Source: Lachnospiraceae bacterium
GTDB taxonomy: Bacteria; Bacillota; Clostridia; Lachnospirales; Lachnospiraceae
Direction: 5' to 3'
Length of the DNA stretch: 64,000 bases
NCBI GenBank assembly: GCA_017542245.1
Contig: JAFXXN010000160.1
Span: 1 to 64,000 of the forward strand
The position numbers and the translations under genes are program-made. Positions 25,696 to 34,482 of this stretch are shown here, piece by piece. The notes beneath the pieces are model-generated. The model saw only the letters and a list, made by a program, of their open reading frames with translations. It searched no databases and was not told the DNA's origin. Each line of letters starts with the position of its first letter. Position 1 is the stretch's first letter.

Positions 25696-26598
25696 ATGTA
25701 TTACACAAATATACTTGATCTGATTGGAAATACGCCGTTATTAAGCCTGGAACAGACTACAGGGCTTAATGTATTTGCTAAGGCAGAGTTTCTTAATCCC
25801 GGCGGAAGCATTAAGGATAGGATTGCTTTAAATATGATAGAGGATGCGGAGAAGAAAGGAAAACTGAAGAAGGGAATGACTATTATTGAACCGACTTCGG
25901 GAAATACAGGTATAGGACTGGCTCTTTGCGGAGTAAGAAAAGGCTATAAGGTTATAATAGTAATGCCTGAAAATATGAGTGAAGAGAGAAAAAAGATAAT
26001 CAAGGCTTTGGGAGCGGAACTGGTTCTTACCGATCCTAAACTCAGCATAGGAGGTTCTGTTGATAAGGCTCTTGAAATAGCGGCATCTTCAGATGAATAT
26101 TTTGTGCCTCAGCAGTTTACTAATCCTGCAAATCCTGAAATGCACTACAGGACTACGGCAGTTGAGCTTACCGAACAGTTGGGAAAGAAGATAGATGTTT
26201 ATGTATCGGGAATAGGAAGCGGCGGAACTCTTCAGGGAGTGGCAAAATATCTTTTGGAAAAGAATCCTGAATGTAAAATAGTGGCAGTTGAACCTAAAAA
26301 TGTTTCAGCTCTTCTCGGAGATGAACCCGGACTTCATCAGATACAGGGTATAGGAGATGGATTTATCCCGGAGATACTTGATACTAGTATTATAACCGAT
26401 ATAGTGGAAGTAACAGATGATGACGCAATAAATACTGCAAGGGAGCTGGCAAGAGTTCAGGGACTTCTTGTCGGTACATCTTCAGGAGCAAATGTCTGGG
26501 CTGCAAAGCTTATGGCAGAGAAGTACGGAAAGGATAAGATAATAGCTACGGTACTTCCTGACAGAGCCGAAAGATATTTCAGTACTGCGCTCATATAA
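25696..26598 (+). CDS. cysK: Cysteine synthase A (O-acetylserine sulfhydrylase)
   Basis: Pyridoxal-phosphate enzyme joining O-acetylserine and sulfide to make cysteine. 300 residues, normal length. The PLP lysine lies in NPGGSIKDRIA, the substrate loop is EPTSGNTGIGLA, the phosphate-binding glycines are SGIGSGGTLQG, and the C-terminal GTSSGANVWAA and LPDRAERYFS are intact. The start at 25696 sits 7 bases after GAGGAG; the TTG at 25681 would overlap that site. Single gene with its own promoter. Its TAA stop is the beginning of the two-hairpin element, and a terminator follows at 26676. Confidence 0.93.
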   Translation: MYYTNILDLIGNTPLLSLEQTTGLNVFAKAEFLNPGGSIKDRIALNMIEDAEKKGKLKKGMTIIEPTSGNTGIGLALCGVRKGYKVIIVMPENMSEERKKIIKALGAELVLTDPKLSIGGSVDKALEIAASSDEYFVPQQFTNPANPEMHYRTTAVELTEQLGKKIDVYVSGIGSGGTLQGVAKYLLEKNPECKIVAVEPKNVSALLGDEPGLHQIQGIGDGFIPEILDTSIITDIVEVTDDDAINTARELARVQGLLVGTSSGANVWAAKLMAEKYGKDKIIATVLPDRAERYFSTALI

Positions 26599-26666
26599 TA
26601 AAATAGAGAGATGCGGAGCATCATTTTATTACCGAGGAAACGCAGAAGGCGTTTTCGAGGTGACAT
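26597..26666 (+). repeat. Dispersed two-hairpin element, copy 2
   Basis: Hairpin 1 is AATAAAAT + GATGC-gga-GCATC + ATTTTATT, overlapping the cysK stop exactly as copy 1 overlaps its gene. Hairpin 2 is ACCGAGGAAACGC-agaag-GCGTTTTCGAGGT, identical to copy 1. The outer stem has T-A pairs where copy 1 has C-G. Confidence 0.7.
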
Positions 26667-26675
26667 AGAAGAAAA

Positions 26676-26716
26676 AATCCTGCAATGATTCCGATCACTG
26701 CAGGATTAATTTTTTT
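26676..26716. terminator. Terminator between cysK and the convergent flavoprotein gene
   Basis: AATCCTGCA (26676-26684) pairs with TGCAGGATT (26699-26707), then AA and seven T; an A run precedes, so it can serve both strands. Confidence 0.8.
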
Positions 26717-26746
26717 ATCTTAATATCAGGTGTATCAGTGTTTTCT

Positions 26747-27139
26747 TTAGAAGGTTACTGTTTCAGGTGCGCCCCCGAAAGAACTGAAGGTTGCGACGGC
26801 ATTCTTAAAGTAAAATACTTCTGTATTTCCGTCATCAGCATCATACATGCCTTTTAATGAGGGATATGCTTCGAGCATGGCCACTCTTGCTTCGCGTCTG
26901 TCATCTTCGATAAGCTCGCCGGCAACCCTGAGCCATTCGCCCCCCTTAAAAGCACAGATCTCAGCCTTGGGATTGGCATGAAGCTGTTTTGAAACATCTT
27001 TTATCTTTCCGGTCTGGATATAAACCTTACCCTCAAAAACATTTACGGTTCCGAAAGGGCGTACCCTGGGCTGATCCTTATCAACGGTTGCAAGATAATA
27101 AGTTCCGGCTTCTTTTAAAAACTTTACTACACGTTCCAT
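26747..27139 (-). CDS. Pyridoxamine 5'-phosphate oxidase-like flavin-binding protein
   Basis: 130 residues, the size of the single-domain FMN-binding split-barrel family. Typical elements are FLKEAGTYYLATVDKDQPRVRPFGT, KVYIQTGKIKDVSKQLHANPKAEICAF and WLRVAGELIEDD. Members are usually FMN- or F420-dependent oxidoreductases with unknown substrates, and it lacks the residues that would identify a true PNP oxidase. The start at 27139 (MERVVKFLKEAG) has GGAAGG ahead; the upstream in-frame extension to 27235 is just a translation of the two-hairpin element. Convergent with cysK. Confidence 0.82.
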   Translation of the reverse strand: MERVVKFLKEAGTYYLATVDKDQPRVRPFGTVNVFEGKVYIQTGKIKDVSKQLHANPKAEICAFKGGEWLRVAGELIEDDRREARVAMLEAYPSLKGMYDADDGNTEVFYFKNAVATFSSFGGAPETVTF

Positions 27140-27163
27140 ATAAATACCTTCCTTTCTGTTAAT

Positions 27164-27226
27164 CATCTCGAAAACGCTCTCAGCGTTTCCTCGGTAATAA
27201 AACGATGCTTCGCATCGTTTTGCTAC
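27164..27226 (-). repeat. Dispersed two-hairpin element, copy 3
   Basis: On the minus strand: GCAAAAC + GATGC-gaa-GCATC + GTTTTAT, then ACCGAGGAAACGC-tgaga-GCGTTTTCGAGAT. It lies 42 bases after the copA stop and 25 bases before the flavoprotein start, both on the minus strand. The loop sequences differ from copies 1 and 2 while the stems are kept. Confidence 0.7.
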
Positions 27227-27267
27227 ATTATACATTTTTTTCTTTCTTTATGTCAAGAAATTGTTGC

Positions 27268-27471
27268 TTATCCTATATATTCATACCCTTTGTCTTCAAT
27301 CGCAGCTTTAACGGCAGCTTCATCGAAATCACCGTTCAGCTTAAGAACCGCTGTTCCTGCTTCATGACTGACAACGGCCTCTGTAATAAAGGGAAAAGCC
27401 TCAAGAGTTTTCTTAACATTTGCCTCACAGTGTGCACACATCATTCCGTTAATCTTTACTGTTTTTTCCAT
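27268..27471 (-). CDS. copZ: Internal copper chaperone frame within copA (CopZ-like, 67 aa)
   Basis: In frame with copA, the ATG at 27471 is preceded on the minus strand by AGAAAGGAATACTACT. That is a convincing ribosome site placed exactly where the chaperone domain begins. It would yield a free 67-residue CopZ with the CAHC copper site. Two products from one gene are therefore plausible: the fused pump and a soluble chaperone. Alternatively the site is a relic of two genes recently joined by loss of a stop codon. Inference from sequence only. Confidence 0.55.
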   Translation of the reverse strand: MEKTVKINGMMCAHCEANVKKTLEAFPFITEAVVSHEAGTAVLKLNGDFDEAAVKAAIEDKGYEYIG

Positions 27472-29826
27472 AGTAGTATTCCTTTCTTTGATTAGATTAT
27501 TTTTGAAATCGGCCGGGAGTACGGCTGATTTTATTGCGTTCTTTAAAGGTTTGTCTTTGGTGGTACTGTGCAGCTTGAAAAGATTGAGTCTTAAGGCGTT
27601 CATGCATACGGTAAAGCTTGAAAGGCTCATAGCTGCGGCACCTATCATGGGATTCATTTTTAATGAGAAAAGTCCGGCAGCAAGCGGAATGCAGACAATA
27701 TTATAGAAGAATGCCCAAAACAGATTCTCATGGATATTTCTTAATGTTGCCCTGCTTAGACGTATAGCTGCCGCGACATCTGTGATGGAGCTGTTCATAA
27801 GGACTATATCGGCACTGTCTATGGCGACATCGGTTCCGGCACCGATAGCAATCCCGATATCTGCGCGGGTGAGCGCGGGAGCGTCATTGATCCCGTCTCC
27901 GACCATGGCTGTTTTGCCTTTCTCCTGAAGCTGTTTTATAACGTTTTCTTTACCCTCGGGGAGTACTCCTGCCACCCATTCATCAACGCCCGCCTGGATG
28001 CCTATGGCTTCAGCAGTTTTTTCATTGTCTCCGGTAAGCATTACGACTCTTAACCCGAGATTTTTCAGTTGTTTGATACCATCGATTGATTCTTTACGCA
28101 AGGTATCTGCGACCGCTATGATACCAAGGATACATTTATCTTCCGAAAAGAAGAGAGGAGTTTTCCCTTGCTGTGAAAGGCTGTCAGCTTTTTCTGAAAG
28201 TTCTTTTGGAACAGTAAAAAGAGTTTCGATATAGTTTTTGCTTCCTCCACAGAGCTTTTTACCGTTAAGGTAACCTTCTAAACCGTTTCCGGGAAGAATT
28301 TTAAAATTATCCGTTTCCGTAAAGCTGAGGTTTAATTCCTGCGCTTTTAAAACGATAGCTTTTGCAAGAGGGTGTTCGCTTTTTCTTTCGAGTGAATAAG
28401 CTTTTTGCAGAAGCTGCTCGGAGGTGATATTTCCGTAGGGAAAAATGTCTGTTATCACAGGATTTCCGGTGGTGACGGTACCTGTCTTATCTAAAGCTAT
28501 GATGCGGATTTTTCCTGTAGTTTCAAGTGCTTCACTTGTTTTAAAAAGTATTCCGTTTTTTGCACCCAGGCCGTTACCTACCATTATCGCAACGGGGGTA
28601 GCAAGTCCAAGTGCACAAGGGCAGGAAATAACGAGTACCGAAATTCCTCTTGCAAGGGCAAAACTGACAGTTTCTCCTGCAATCAGCCAGCCTATGATAA
28701 CTATAAGGGCTATACCGATGACAGAAGGTACGAATATACCCGATACCTTATCTGCTATTCTTGCAATCGGAGCTTTTGTGGCAGCTGCATCAGAGACCAT
28801 TTTTATTATACCGGCAAGAGTTGTATCCTTTCCTACCCGGGTAGCCTGACATGTAAGAAAACCGGATTGATTTGTTGTAGCCGCGCTTACTTTATCACCG
28901 GCAGCCTTGTCTATCGGTATGGATTCTCCGGTAAGAGCGGATTCATTTACTGCTCCTGAGCCTGAAATGACTATTCCGTCAACAGGAATGTTTTCTCCCG
29001 GGCGTACTACGAAGGTATCTCCTGGGGAAACTTCTTCGATGGGGACCTCGATTTCCTTGTCTTCCCGAAGAAGGATTGCTTTTTGGGGAGCCAGTTTCAT
29101 AAGGCTTTTAAGTGCATTTGTGGTCTTGCCTTTAGACATGGCTTCAAGCATTTTCCCTATGGTTATCAGAGCCGGAATCATAGCTGCCGATTCAAAATAT
29201 AGCTCATCATGGTACATATGCATAAGCTCATGTACTTCGGTACCTGAGGTTATATTCCCAAGCATCCGGTAAAATACAAACAGGCTCCATCCGAATGAAA
29301 CTGAAGACCCGAGCGCAACTAAGGTATCCATATTCGGAGAACCGTGGATGACCGCGTTAAAACCATTTATGAAAAATTTTCGGTTGATCACCATGACGAT
29401 AATGGCTAAAAGCAACTGCGTTAGAGTAAGTGCAGTGTAATTCCCATCAAAATACGAGGGCAAAGGAAATCCTAGCATGTGGACTCCCATAGTTATATAC
29501 ATGAGAAGCGCAAGGAAAAAGGCTGAAAGAATAAGCCGCTTTTTTAATACCGGGGTTTCGTGGTCTTTAAGAGCCTCTTCTTCGGAAGAAAGCCATGTCT
29601 TTTCGGACGGTCCGGTATGGTCCCCTTTAAGACTTGCTCCGTATCCGGCCGCCTTTACGGCAGATATTACAGCAGAAGGATCCGCAGTACCTTCAACACC
29701 CATGGAATTGGTGAGAAGACTTACGGAAACAGAGGATATCCCCGGGACGGAAGATACGGCCTTCTCAACTCTGGCCTGACAGGCTGCACAGCTCATGCCG
29801 GTGACAGTATATTGTTCCATAATCAT
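27268..29826 (-). CDS. copA: Copper-exporting P1B-type ATPase with C-terminal CopZ-like domain
   Basis: 852 residues; pumps Cu(I) out of the cell. The N-terminal heavy-metal domain has GMSCAACQARVEKA. The core has the membrane CPC motif (VISCPCALGLATP), the phosphorylation site DKTGTVTTG and the hinge GDGINDAPALTRAD. After the last membrane helices a linker (DFKNNLIKERNTT) leads to a second heavy-metal domain, MEKTVKINGMMCAHCEANVKK, to the end. A C-terminal metal domain is unusual: it is normally a separate chaperone, CopZ. The joint contains a good internal ribosome site (see 27268-27471). Co-transcribed behind csoR. Confidence 0.93.
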   Translation of the reverse strand: MIMEQYTVTGMSCAACQARVEKAVSSVPGISSVSVSLLTNSMGVEGTADPSAVISAVKAAGYGASLKGDHTGPSEKTWLSSEEEALKDHETPVLKKRLILSAFFLALLMYITMGVHMLGFPLPSYFDGNYTALTLTQLLLAIIVMVINRKFFINGFNAVIHGSPNMDTLVALGSSVSFGWSLFVFYRMLGNITSGTEVHELMHMYHDELYFESAAMIPALITIGKMLEAMSKGKTTNALKSLMKLAPQKAILLREDKEIEVPIEEVSPGDTFVVRPGENIPVDGIVISGSGAVNESALTGESIPIDKAAGDKVSAATTNQSGFLTCQATRVGKDTTLAGIIKMVSDAAATKAPIARIADKVSGIFVPSVIGIALIVIIGWLIAGETVSFALARGISVLVISCPCALGLATPVAIMVGNGLGAKNGILFKTSEALETTGKIRIIALDKTGTVTTGNPVITDIFPYGNITSEQLLQKAYSLERKSEHPLAKAIVLKAQELNLSFTETDNFKILPGNGLEGYLNGKKLCGGSKNYIETLFTVPKELSEKADSLSQQGKTPLFFSEDKCILGIIAVADTLRKESIDGIKQLKNLGLRVVMLTGDNEKTAEAIGIQAGVDEWVAGVLPEGKENVIKQLQEKGKTAMVGDGINDAPALTRADIGIAIGAGTDVAIDSADIVLMNSSITDVAAAIRLSRATLRNIHENLFWAFFYNIVCIPLAAGLFSLKMNPMIGAAAMSLSSFTVCMNALRLNLFKLHSTTKDKPLKNAIKSAVLPADFKNNLIKERNTTMEKTVKINGMMCAHCEANVKKTLEAFPFITEAVVSHEAGTAVLKLNGDFDEAAVKAAIEDKGYEYIG

Positions 29827-29893
29827 TCCTTCTTTATCAGTCTCAAAACCTTCTCAAATAAGTCTGAATGGTTTTTGACTTTTGTTATTAGTA

Positions 29894-30205
29894 TCATTTC
29901 ATGAGTTTCTGAAGAACTTTAACAAAATCATCTATGGCTTCATTATTGCCGGCGCGTATATCATCCGAAACACAGCTCTTTATATGGCAGCCCAAAAGCT
30001 CTTTATTAAAACTGTTAAGAGCTGCGGTGACTGCCGAAACCTGTATAAGGATATCCGGACACCAAGCGTTGTTTTCAACCATGTTCTGGATTCCGCGGAT
30101 TTGCCCTTCGGCAAGTTTTAGCCTTTTCAGCAGATTTTTCTTTTCTTCGGGAGTTCTTTCCTTTTTTCTTTCACTGCAATGAGGGCAAGTCTTTTTATCA
30201 CTCAT
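29894..30205 (-). CDS. csoR: Copper-sensing repressor CsoR
   Basis: 103-residue, all-helical repressor of the CsoR/RcnR family. The Cu(I) ligands are present: Cys in NNAWCPDILIQ and the His-x3-Cys pair in LLGCHIKSC. The N-terminal CPHCSERKK adds a further Cys/His cluster not part of the canonical site. Start at 30205 after GGAGGTTG; an in-frame ATG further up at 30241 has no ribosome site. It heads the csoR-copA operon and presumably represses it by binding the palindrome in its own promoter, releasing the DNA when copper is bound. Confidence 0.93.
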   Translation of the reverse strand: MSDKKTCPHCSERKKERTPEEKKNLLKRLKLAEGQIRGIQNMVENNAWCPDILIQVSAVTAALNSFNKELLGCHIKSCVSDDIRAGNNEAIDDFVKVLQKLMK

Positions 30206-30292
30206 AATCAACCTCCAGCATATATTCATATTCAATATCATTAAGATAATGCAGCCTAACTTAATTGTATTGATTCATACTTGACTGATATC

Positions 30293-30321
30293 ATAATATA
30301 CCCCATGGGGGTATTTGTCAA
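30293..30321 (-). promoter_or_regulatory. csoR-copA promoter with CsoR operator in the spacer
   Basis: Minus strand: TTGACA (30321-30316), 17-base spacer, TATTAT (30298-30293). The spacer is filled by TACCCCCATGGGGTA, the G/C-tract palindrome that CsoR repressors recognise. Binding would directly block polymerase. Confidence 0.85.
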
Positions 30322-30458
30322 GAAATTTTTTATAACTCACATTTTACATTTATGCTACAGGATGTAGTGCTTTTCGAAGACATACACATCATAAATCAGA
30401 AAAAGTTTAGGAAAATATGTTAAACAGAAAAATACGGAAAAAATATATAAAAAATACA

Positions 30459-30487
30459 TTGTGTTTATAAAAACATGATAATATACT
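30459..30487 (+). promoter_or_regulatory. Promoter of the beta-mannosidase gene
   Basis: TTGTGT (30459-30464), 17-base spacer, TATACT (30482-30487), 70 bases before the start. The rest of 30322-30458 is AT-rich with nothing recognised. Confidence 0.5.
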
Positions 30488-30556
30488 GGATATGTAACAA
30501 GTGTACGGAAGTCGATTTTGTTATATAAATAACAGGCCTATCGGGAGGAAAAAAGC

Positions 30557-33049
30557 TTGAAGAGAATAGATTTAAATCAGAAATGGAAAATGAAAATAGC
30601 CGGAGAGACAGAGTATATTGAGGCTAAAGTTCCGGGATCGGTATATAATGATCTGCTTAATGCCGGAAGAATGGAGGATCCTTATTTCCGTGATAATGAA
30701 GGAGCTTCATTGGAACTGATGAAAAATAATTTTGAATATCGCGGAACCTTTGATGCGGACAAGACCGAACTTGATTCAGCCGATGAGGTACTGCTTACAT
30801 TTAACGGTATAGATACTCTGGCAGATATAACTCTTAATGGTACAAGCCTGGGCAGGGTTAACAATATGCATCGTATCTGGGAATATCCGGTAAGAAGTCT
30901 TCTTAAAGAGAAGGATAATGAGATAGTGATCAACTTCTCAAGTCCTGTGAATTTTATAGCTGAGGAATTTGCAGCCGATCCGGCTATACTTGGCACTGAA
31001 GATGCTATGAGGGGATTTCCGAAGATAAGAAAAGGCCATTATATGTTTGGATGGGACTGGGGTCCCAGGCTTCCCGACGCCGGTATCTGGAAGGATGTTG
31101 AACTTTTTAAGGTTAACGGAGCCAGACTGTCAAAGGTATATATAAGCCAGGACTGGAACGAATCTTTTACCGAAGTAAAGATAAGGCTTTCGATTGGAAT
31201 TGAGACAGTAGGAGACGACGGGCTTTCGGAAGAAAGAGGGCTTGGAACCGCTAAGGATGAAAAATATGAGATTAAAATGACGGTGATCTCTCCTGACGGG
31301 AAGAAATTGGCCGACAGAGCGGACGGGATGCAGCCTTTTACTATAGAAAATCCTGAGCTTTGGTGGCCTAACGGATTGGGCTTACAGCCACTCTATACTG
31401 TTATTGCCGAACTGGTAAATAAGGCAGACGGCAGTATTGTTGATTCAAGTACCAAAAGAATAGGACTGCGGAAGCTTGATATTAGCAGGAAAAAGGATGA
31501 ATATGGGGAAGAATTTGCACAAATGGTTAACGGTGTGAAATACTTTGCCATGGGTGCGGACTATATCCCGGAGGATAATATACTTTCAAGGACAGGAGCC
31601 GAAAGGACCAGAAAACTTCTTGAGGACTGTGTTGCAGCGAATTTTAACTCAATTCGAGTATGGGGCGGCGGACTGTATCCGAATGATTATTTCTTTGATA
31701 TATGTGATGAACTCGGACTTGTCGTATGGCAGGATTTTATGTTTGCATGTGCAAATTACAGGCTGACGAGAGAGTTTGAGGATAATATCCTTGCCGAACT
31801 TAAATGTCAGATAAGAAGGCTTTCTCATCATGCAAGTCTTGGACTCTGGTGCGGAAATAACGAGATGGAGATGTTTGTCGGTCAGGGCACATGGGGAGCA
31901 AAGAATGAGATAAAGAGTGATTATGTAAAAATGTATGAATACCTGTTCCCGAGATTGCTGGAGAGCGAAGATCCCGACAGATTCTACTGGCCGGCGAGCC
32001 CTTCATCGGGAGGAGGATTTGATTATCCCAATGATCCTGACAGAGGAGATGTGCACTACTGGGATGTATGGCATGGAAATAAACCATTTACCGAGTATAG
32101 GAAGTTTTTCTTCAGATATCTTTCGGAATTCGGTTTCCAGTCATTCCCTTCTATAAAGACTGTAGAGACATTTACTCTTCCCGAGGACAGAAATGTTTTT
32201 TCATATGTTATGGAGAAACATCAGAGGAATGCTGCATCAAACGGTAAAATAATGAATTATATGGAACAGACCTTCCTGTATCCGAACAGTCTTGACACTC
32301 TTATATATGCTTCACAATTATTACAGGCAGAGGCTATAAGATACGGAGTCGAGCATTTCAGACGTAACCGGGGACGCTGTATGGGAACAGTATATTGGCA
32401 GCTTAATGACTGCTGGCCTGTAGCATCGTGGGCGTCGATAGATTATTACGGAAGATGGAAAGCACTGCATTATTATGCGAAAAGATTTTTTGCTCCGCTT
32501 CTTTTGTCATGTGAAGAAGAAGGACTGCTCAGTCAAAGCATGAATGTGAACGAGGAGCCGTTTGACGTAAAGAAATCGATAAAGCTAAATGTTGCCAATG
32601 AGTCTTTATCAGAAAGAAATACAACAGTTTCATGGCAGCTGAGGGATGCTAAAGGAAATGTTCTTAAGGAAGAAAGGAAGAACGTTATTGTACCTGCTCT
32701 TTCGGCAGTTTGGCTTGAAAAAGAGGATTTTGCGGATGCGAAACTCTATGAGAATTATATAAGCTACAGCCTGCAGGAAGACGGAAAGACAGTTTCTGAA
32801 GGGACAGTACTTTTCTGCCCGGCTAAGCATTTCAGATTTGTTGATCCGGAATTAAAGGTAAGAGCAGAGGGAGATGAAATAGTAGTTACCTCCAAGTATT
32901 TTGCAAAAAGTATTGAAATAAGGAATTCTGAAGATAATCTTATACTTTCCGACAACTTTTTTGACCTTAACGGAGGAGAAAGAAGAGTTAAGATACTTAA
33001 AGGAAAACCTGATGATATCAGCGTAAGAAGTGTGTGGGATATAAGATGA
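30557..33049 (+). CDS. Beta-mannosidase, glycoside hydrolase family 2
   Basis: Removes terminal beta-linked mannose from manno-oligosaccharides or N-glycan cores. 830 residues, cytosolic (no signal peptide), normal for GH2 beta-mannosidases. The N-terminal sugar-binding domain begins KRIDLNQKWKMKIAGE and has FGWDWGPRLPDAGIWK. The catalytic barrel has the acid/base Glu436 in LWCGNNEMEMF and the nucleophile Glu524 in LSEFGFQSFPS. The start codon is TTG, chosen because GGGAGG stands 8 bases before it. The next gene encodes a mannose-isomerase-like protein, so the pair would liberate mannose and channel it to fructose. Confidence 0.92.
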   Translation: MKRIDLNQKWKMKIAGETEYIEAKVPGSVYNDLLNAGRMEDPYFRDNEGASLELMKNNFEYRGTFDADKTELDSADEVLLTFNGIDTLADITLNGTSLGRVNNMHRIWEYPVRSLLKEKDNEIVINFSSPVNFIAEEFAADPAILGTEDAMRGFPKIRKGHYMFGWDWGPRLPDAGIWKDVELFKVNGARLSKVYISQDWNESFTEVKIRLSIGIETVGDDGLSEERGLGTAKDEKYEIKMTVISPDGKKLADRADGMQPFTIENPELWWPNGLGLQPLYTVIAELVNKADGSIVDSSTKRIGLRKLDISRKKDEYGEEFAQMVNGVKYFAMGADYIPEDNILSRTGAERTRKLLEDCVAANFNSIRVWGGGLYPNDYFFDICDELGLVVWQDFMFACANYRLTREFEDNILAELKCQIRRLSHHASLGLWCGNNEMEMFVGQGTWGAKNEIKSDYVKMYEYLFPRLLESEDPDRFYWPASPSSGGGFDYPNDPDRGDVHYWDVWHGNKPFTEYRKFFFRYLSEFGFQSFPSIKTVETFTLPEDRNVFSYVMEKHQRNAASNGKIMNYMEQTFLYPNSLDTLIYASQLLQAEAIRYGVEHFRRNRGRCMGTVYWQLNDCWPVASWASIDYYGRWKALHYYAKRFFAPLLLSCEEEGLLSQSMNVNEEPFDVKKSIKLNVANESLSERNTTVSWQLRDAKGNVLKEERKNVIVPALSAVWLEKEDFADAKLYENYISYSLQEDGKTVSEGTVLFCPAKHFRFVDPELKVRAEGDEIVVTSKYFAKSIEIRNSEDNLILSDNFFDLNGGERRVKILKGKPDDISVRSVWDIR

Positions 33050-33103
33050 TACGGTTTTAGAGACCGGTGTTTAAAGTTTTGGAGAATTTTAGGGTAAAAA
33101 AGC

Positions 33104-34336
33104 ATGGATAAAAAATATATTATAGACACGCCGGAAAATAAGGCGTTTCTGGTAAGTAATTTAGAGGCATTATTGAAGTTTGGAAAAAATTTTCCTTCAC
33201 CTGAAGGCGGAAGCTATTATCTTGGTGATGACGGAACCCCCTGGAAGGACAGGCCGAGGGAGACGTGGATAACCTGCCGTATGGCTCATGTCTACAGTAT
33301 TGGCAAAATGCTGGGCTATGAGGGCTGTGACAAACTTGCGGAAGCAGCCGTAAAAGGACTGTTATGCGGGGAGCTGATTGACAGGGAACATGGCGGGTGG
33401 TATGCCGGAAGAACTGCAGACGGGGGAATACTTCCTTCAAAGCAGTGCTATGCCCATGCATTTGTAATTCTTGCAGCATCCAGTGCTTTCCTTGCAGGGA
33501 TTGACGGAGCAGAGGCTTTACTGAAAGAGGCACTTTCGGTATATGACAGGTTTTTCTGGAACGAGGAGGAAGGTCTTTCCTGTGATACATGGAACACGGA
33601 ATTTACGGTTCTTGATGATTATAGAGGTATTAATGCCAATATGCATACTGTAGAAGCATTCCTTGCAGCAGCAGATGCTCTAAAGGAGGAAAAATACCGT
33701 GTAAGAGCAGGGAGGATCATCAGCCGTGTGACAGAATGGGCAAAAGATAATGACTACCGTATCCCGGAGCACTTTACCGTAGACTGGAAGCCGGACCTTT
33801 TAAAAAATAAGGAAAAGCCGGACGATCCGTTTAAACCTTACGGAGCGACTCCCGGACATGGCATTGAATGGGCAAGACTGATCTCACAGTGGGCAGAGTC
33901 TGACGGAAGTATTTCTGAAACCGATAGGAAAAAATATATTGAAACTGCTTGCAGGTTATACAGGAGGGCTGTAAGCGATGCATGGAATGCCGACGGACAG
34001 AAGGGAATAGTCTATACCACGGATTGGGATGGGACACCTGTTGTACGTGACAGAATGCATTGGACACTTGCGGAGGCTATAAATACTTCGGCGGTTCTTT
34101 TCAGGATAACCGGGGATGAGAGCTATGCTTCTGATTACAGCAGCTTTATGGAATATCTGGATAATACGGTAATAGACCACACTTGTGGTTCGTGGTTCCA
34201 TCAATTGGACGAGAATAATCAAGTAAAAGGAACCGTCTGGCCCGGGAAATCAGATCTCTATCATGCTTTCCAGGCGATGTTGATTCCTTACAGGGATTAT
34301 CGACTGTCAATAGCATCGGGCATTTTTGTAAAATAA
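33104..34336 (+). CDS. AGE-family sugar isomerase, probable D-mannose isomerase
   Basis: 410 residues folding as an (alpha/alpha)6 barrel. Typical segments are EHGGWYAGRT, KQCYAHAFVILAASSA, GINANMHTVEAFLAAADA, PYGATPGHGIEWARL, GIVYTTDWDGTPV and GSWFHQLDENN ... WPGKSDLYHAFQA. These fit the YihS/ManI branch of aldose-ketose isomerases, which convert mannose to fructose, better than N-acylglucosamine 2-epimerase. The placement 54 bases after a beta-mannosidase supports mannose as substrate. Cellobiose or mannobiose 2-epimerase is the main alternative. Its ribosome site is weak (TTAGGG). Confidence 0.83.
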   Translation: MDKKYIIDTPENKAFLVSNLEALLKFGKNFPSPEGGSYYLGDDGTPWKDRPRETWITCRMAHVYSIGKMLGYEGCDKLAEAAVKGLLCGELIDREHGGWYAGRTADGGILPSKQCYAHAFVILAASSAFLAGIDGAEALLKEALSVYDRFFWNEEEGLSCDTWNTEFTVLDDYRGINANMHTVEAFLAAADALKEEKYRVRAGRIISRVTEWAKDNDYRIPEHFTVDWKPDLLKNKEKPDDPFKPYGATPGHGIEWARLISQWAESDGSISETDRKKYIETACRLYRRAVSDAWNADGQKGIVYTTDWDGTPVVRDRMHWTLAEAINTSAVLFRITGDESYASDYSSFMEYLDNTVIDHTCGSWFHQLDENNQVKGTVWPGKSDLYHAFQAMLIPYRDYRLSIASGIFVK

Positions 34337-34345
34337 AAAAAGTGC

Positions 34346-34375
34346 TTGCAATTTACCTTCAACATGTGATACAAT
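34346..34375 (+). promoter_or_regulatory. Promoter of tRNA-Leu(CAG)
   Basis: TTGCAA (34346-34351), 18-base spacer, TACAAT (34370-34375), 21 bases before the tRNA. Confidence 0.55.
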
Positions 34376-34396
34376 ACCCATTGTTGAAAATGGCAT

Positions 34397-34480
34397 GCGG
34401 ATATGGCGGAATTGGCAGACGCGCATGGTTCAGGTCCATGTGAATGCAAGTTCATGCAGGTTCAAGTCCTGTTATCCGCA
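34397..34480 (+). tRNA. tRNA-Leu, anticodon CAG
   Basis: 84 bases. Acceptor stem GCGGATA/TATCCGC with discriminator A; anticodon stem CATGG/CCATG with loop TTCAGGT (CAG at 34431-34433); a long variable arm (class II) and T loop GGTTCAAGTCC. The 3' CCA is not encoded. Followed by a terminator. Confidence 0.95.
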
Positions 34481-34482
34481 TA

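Noticed and set aside
27140-27235. N-terminal extension of the flavin-binding protein
   Set aside because: The extra residues are a translation of the two-hairpin element, and a good ribosome site precedes 27139.
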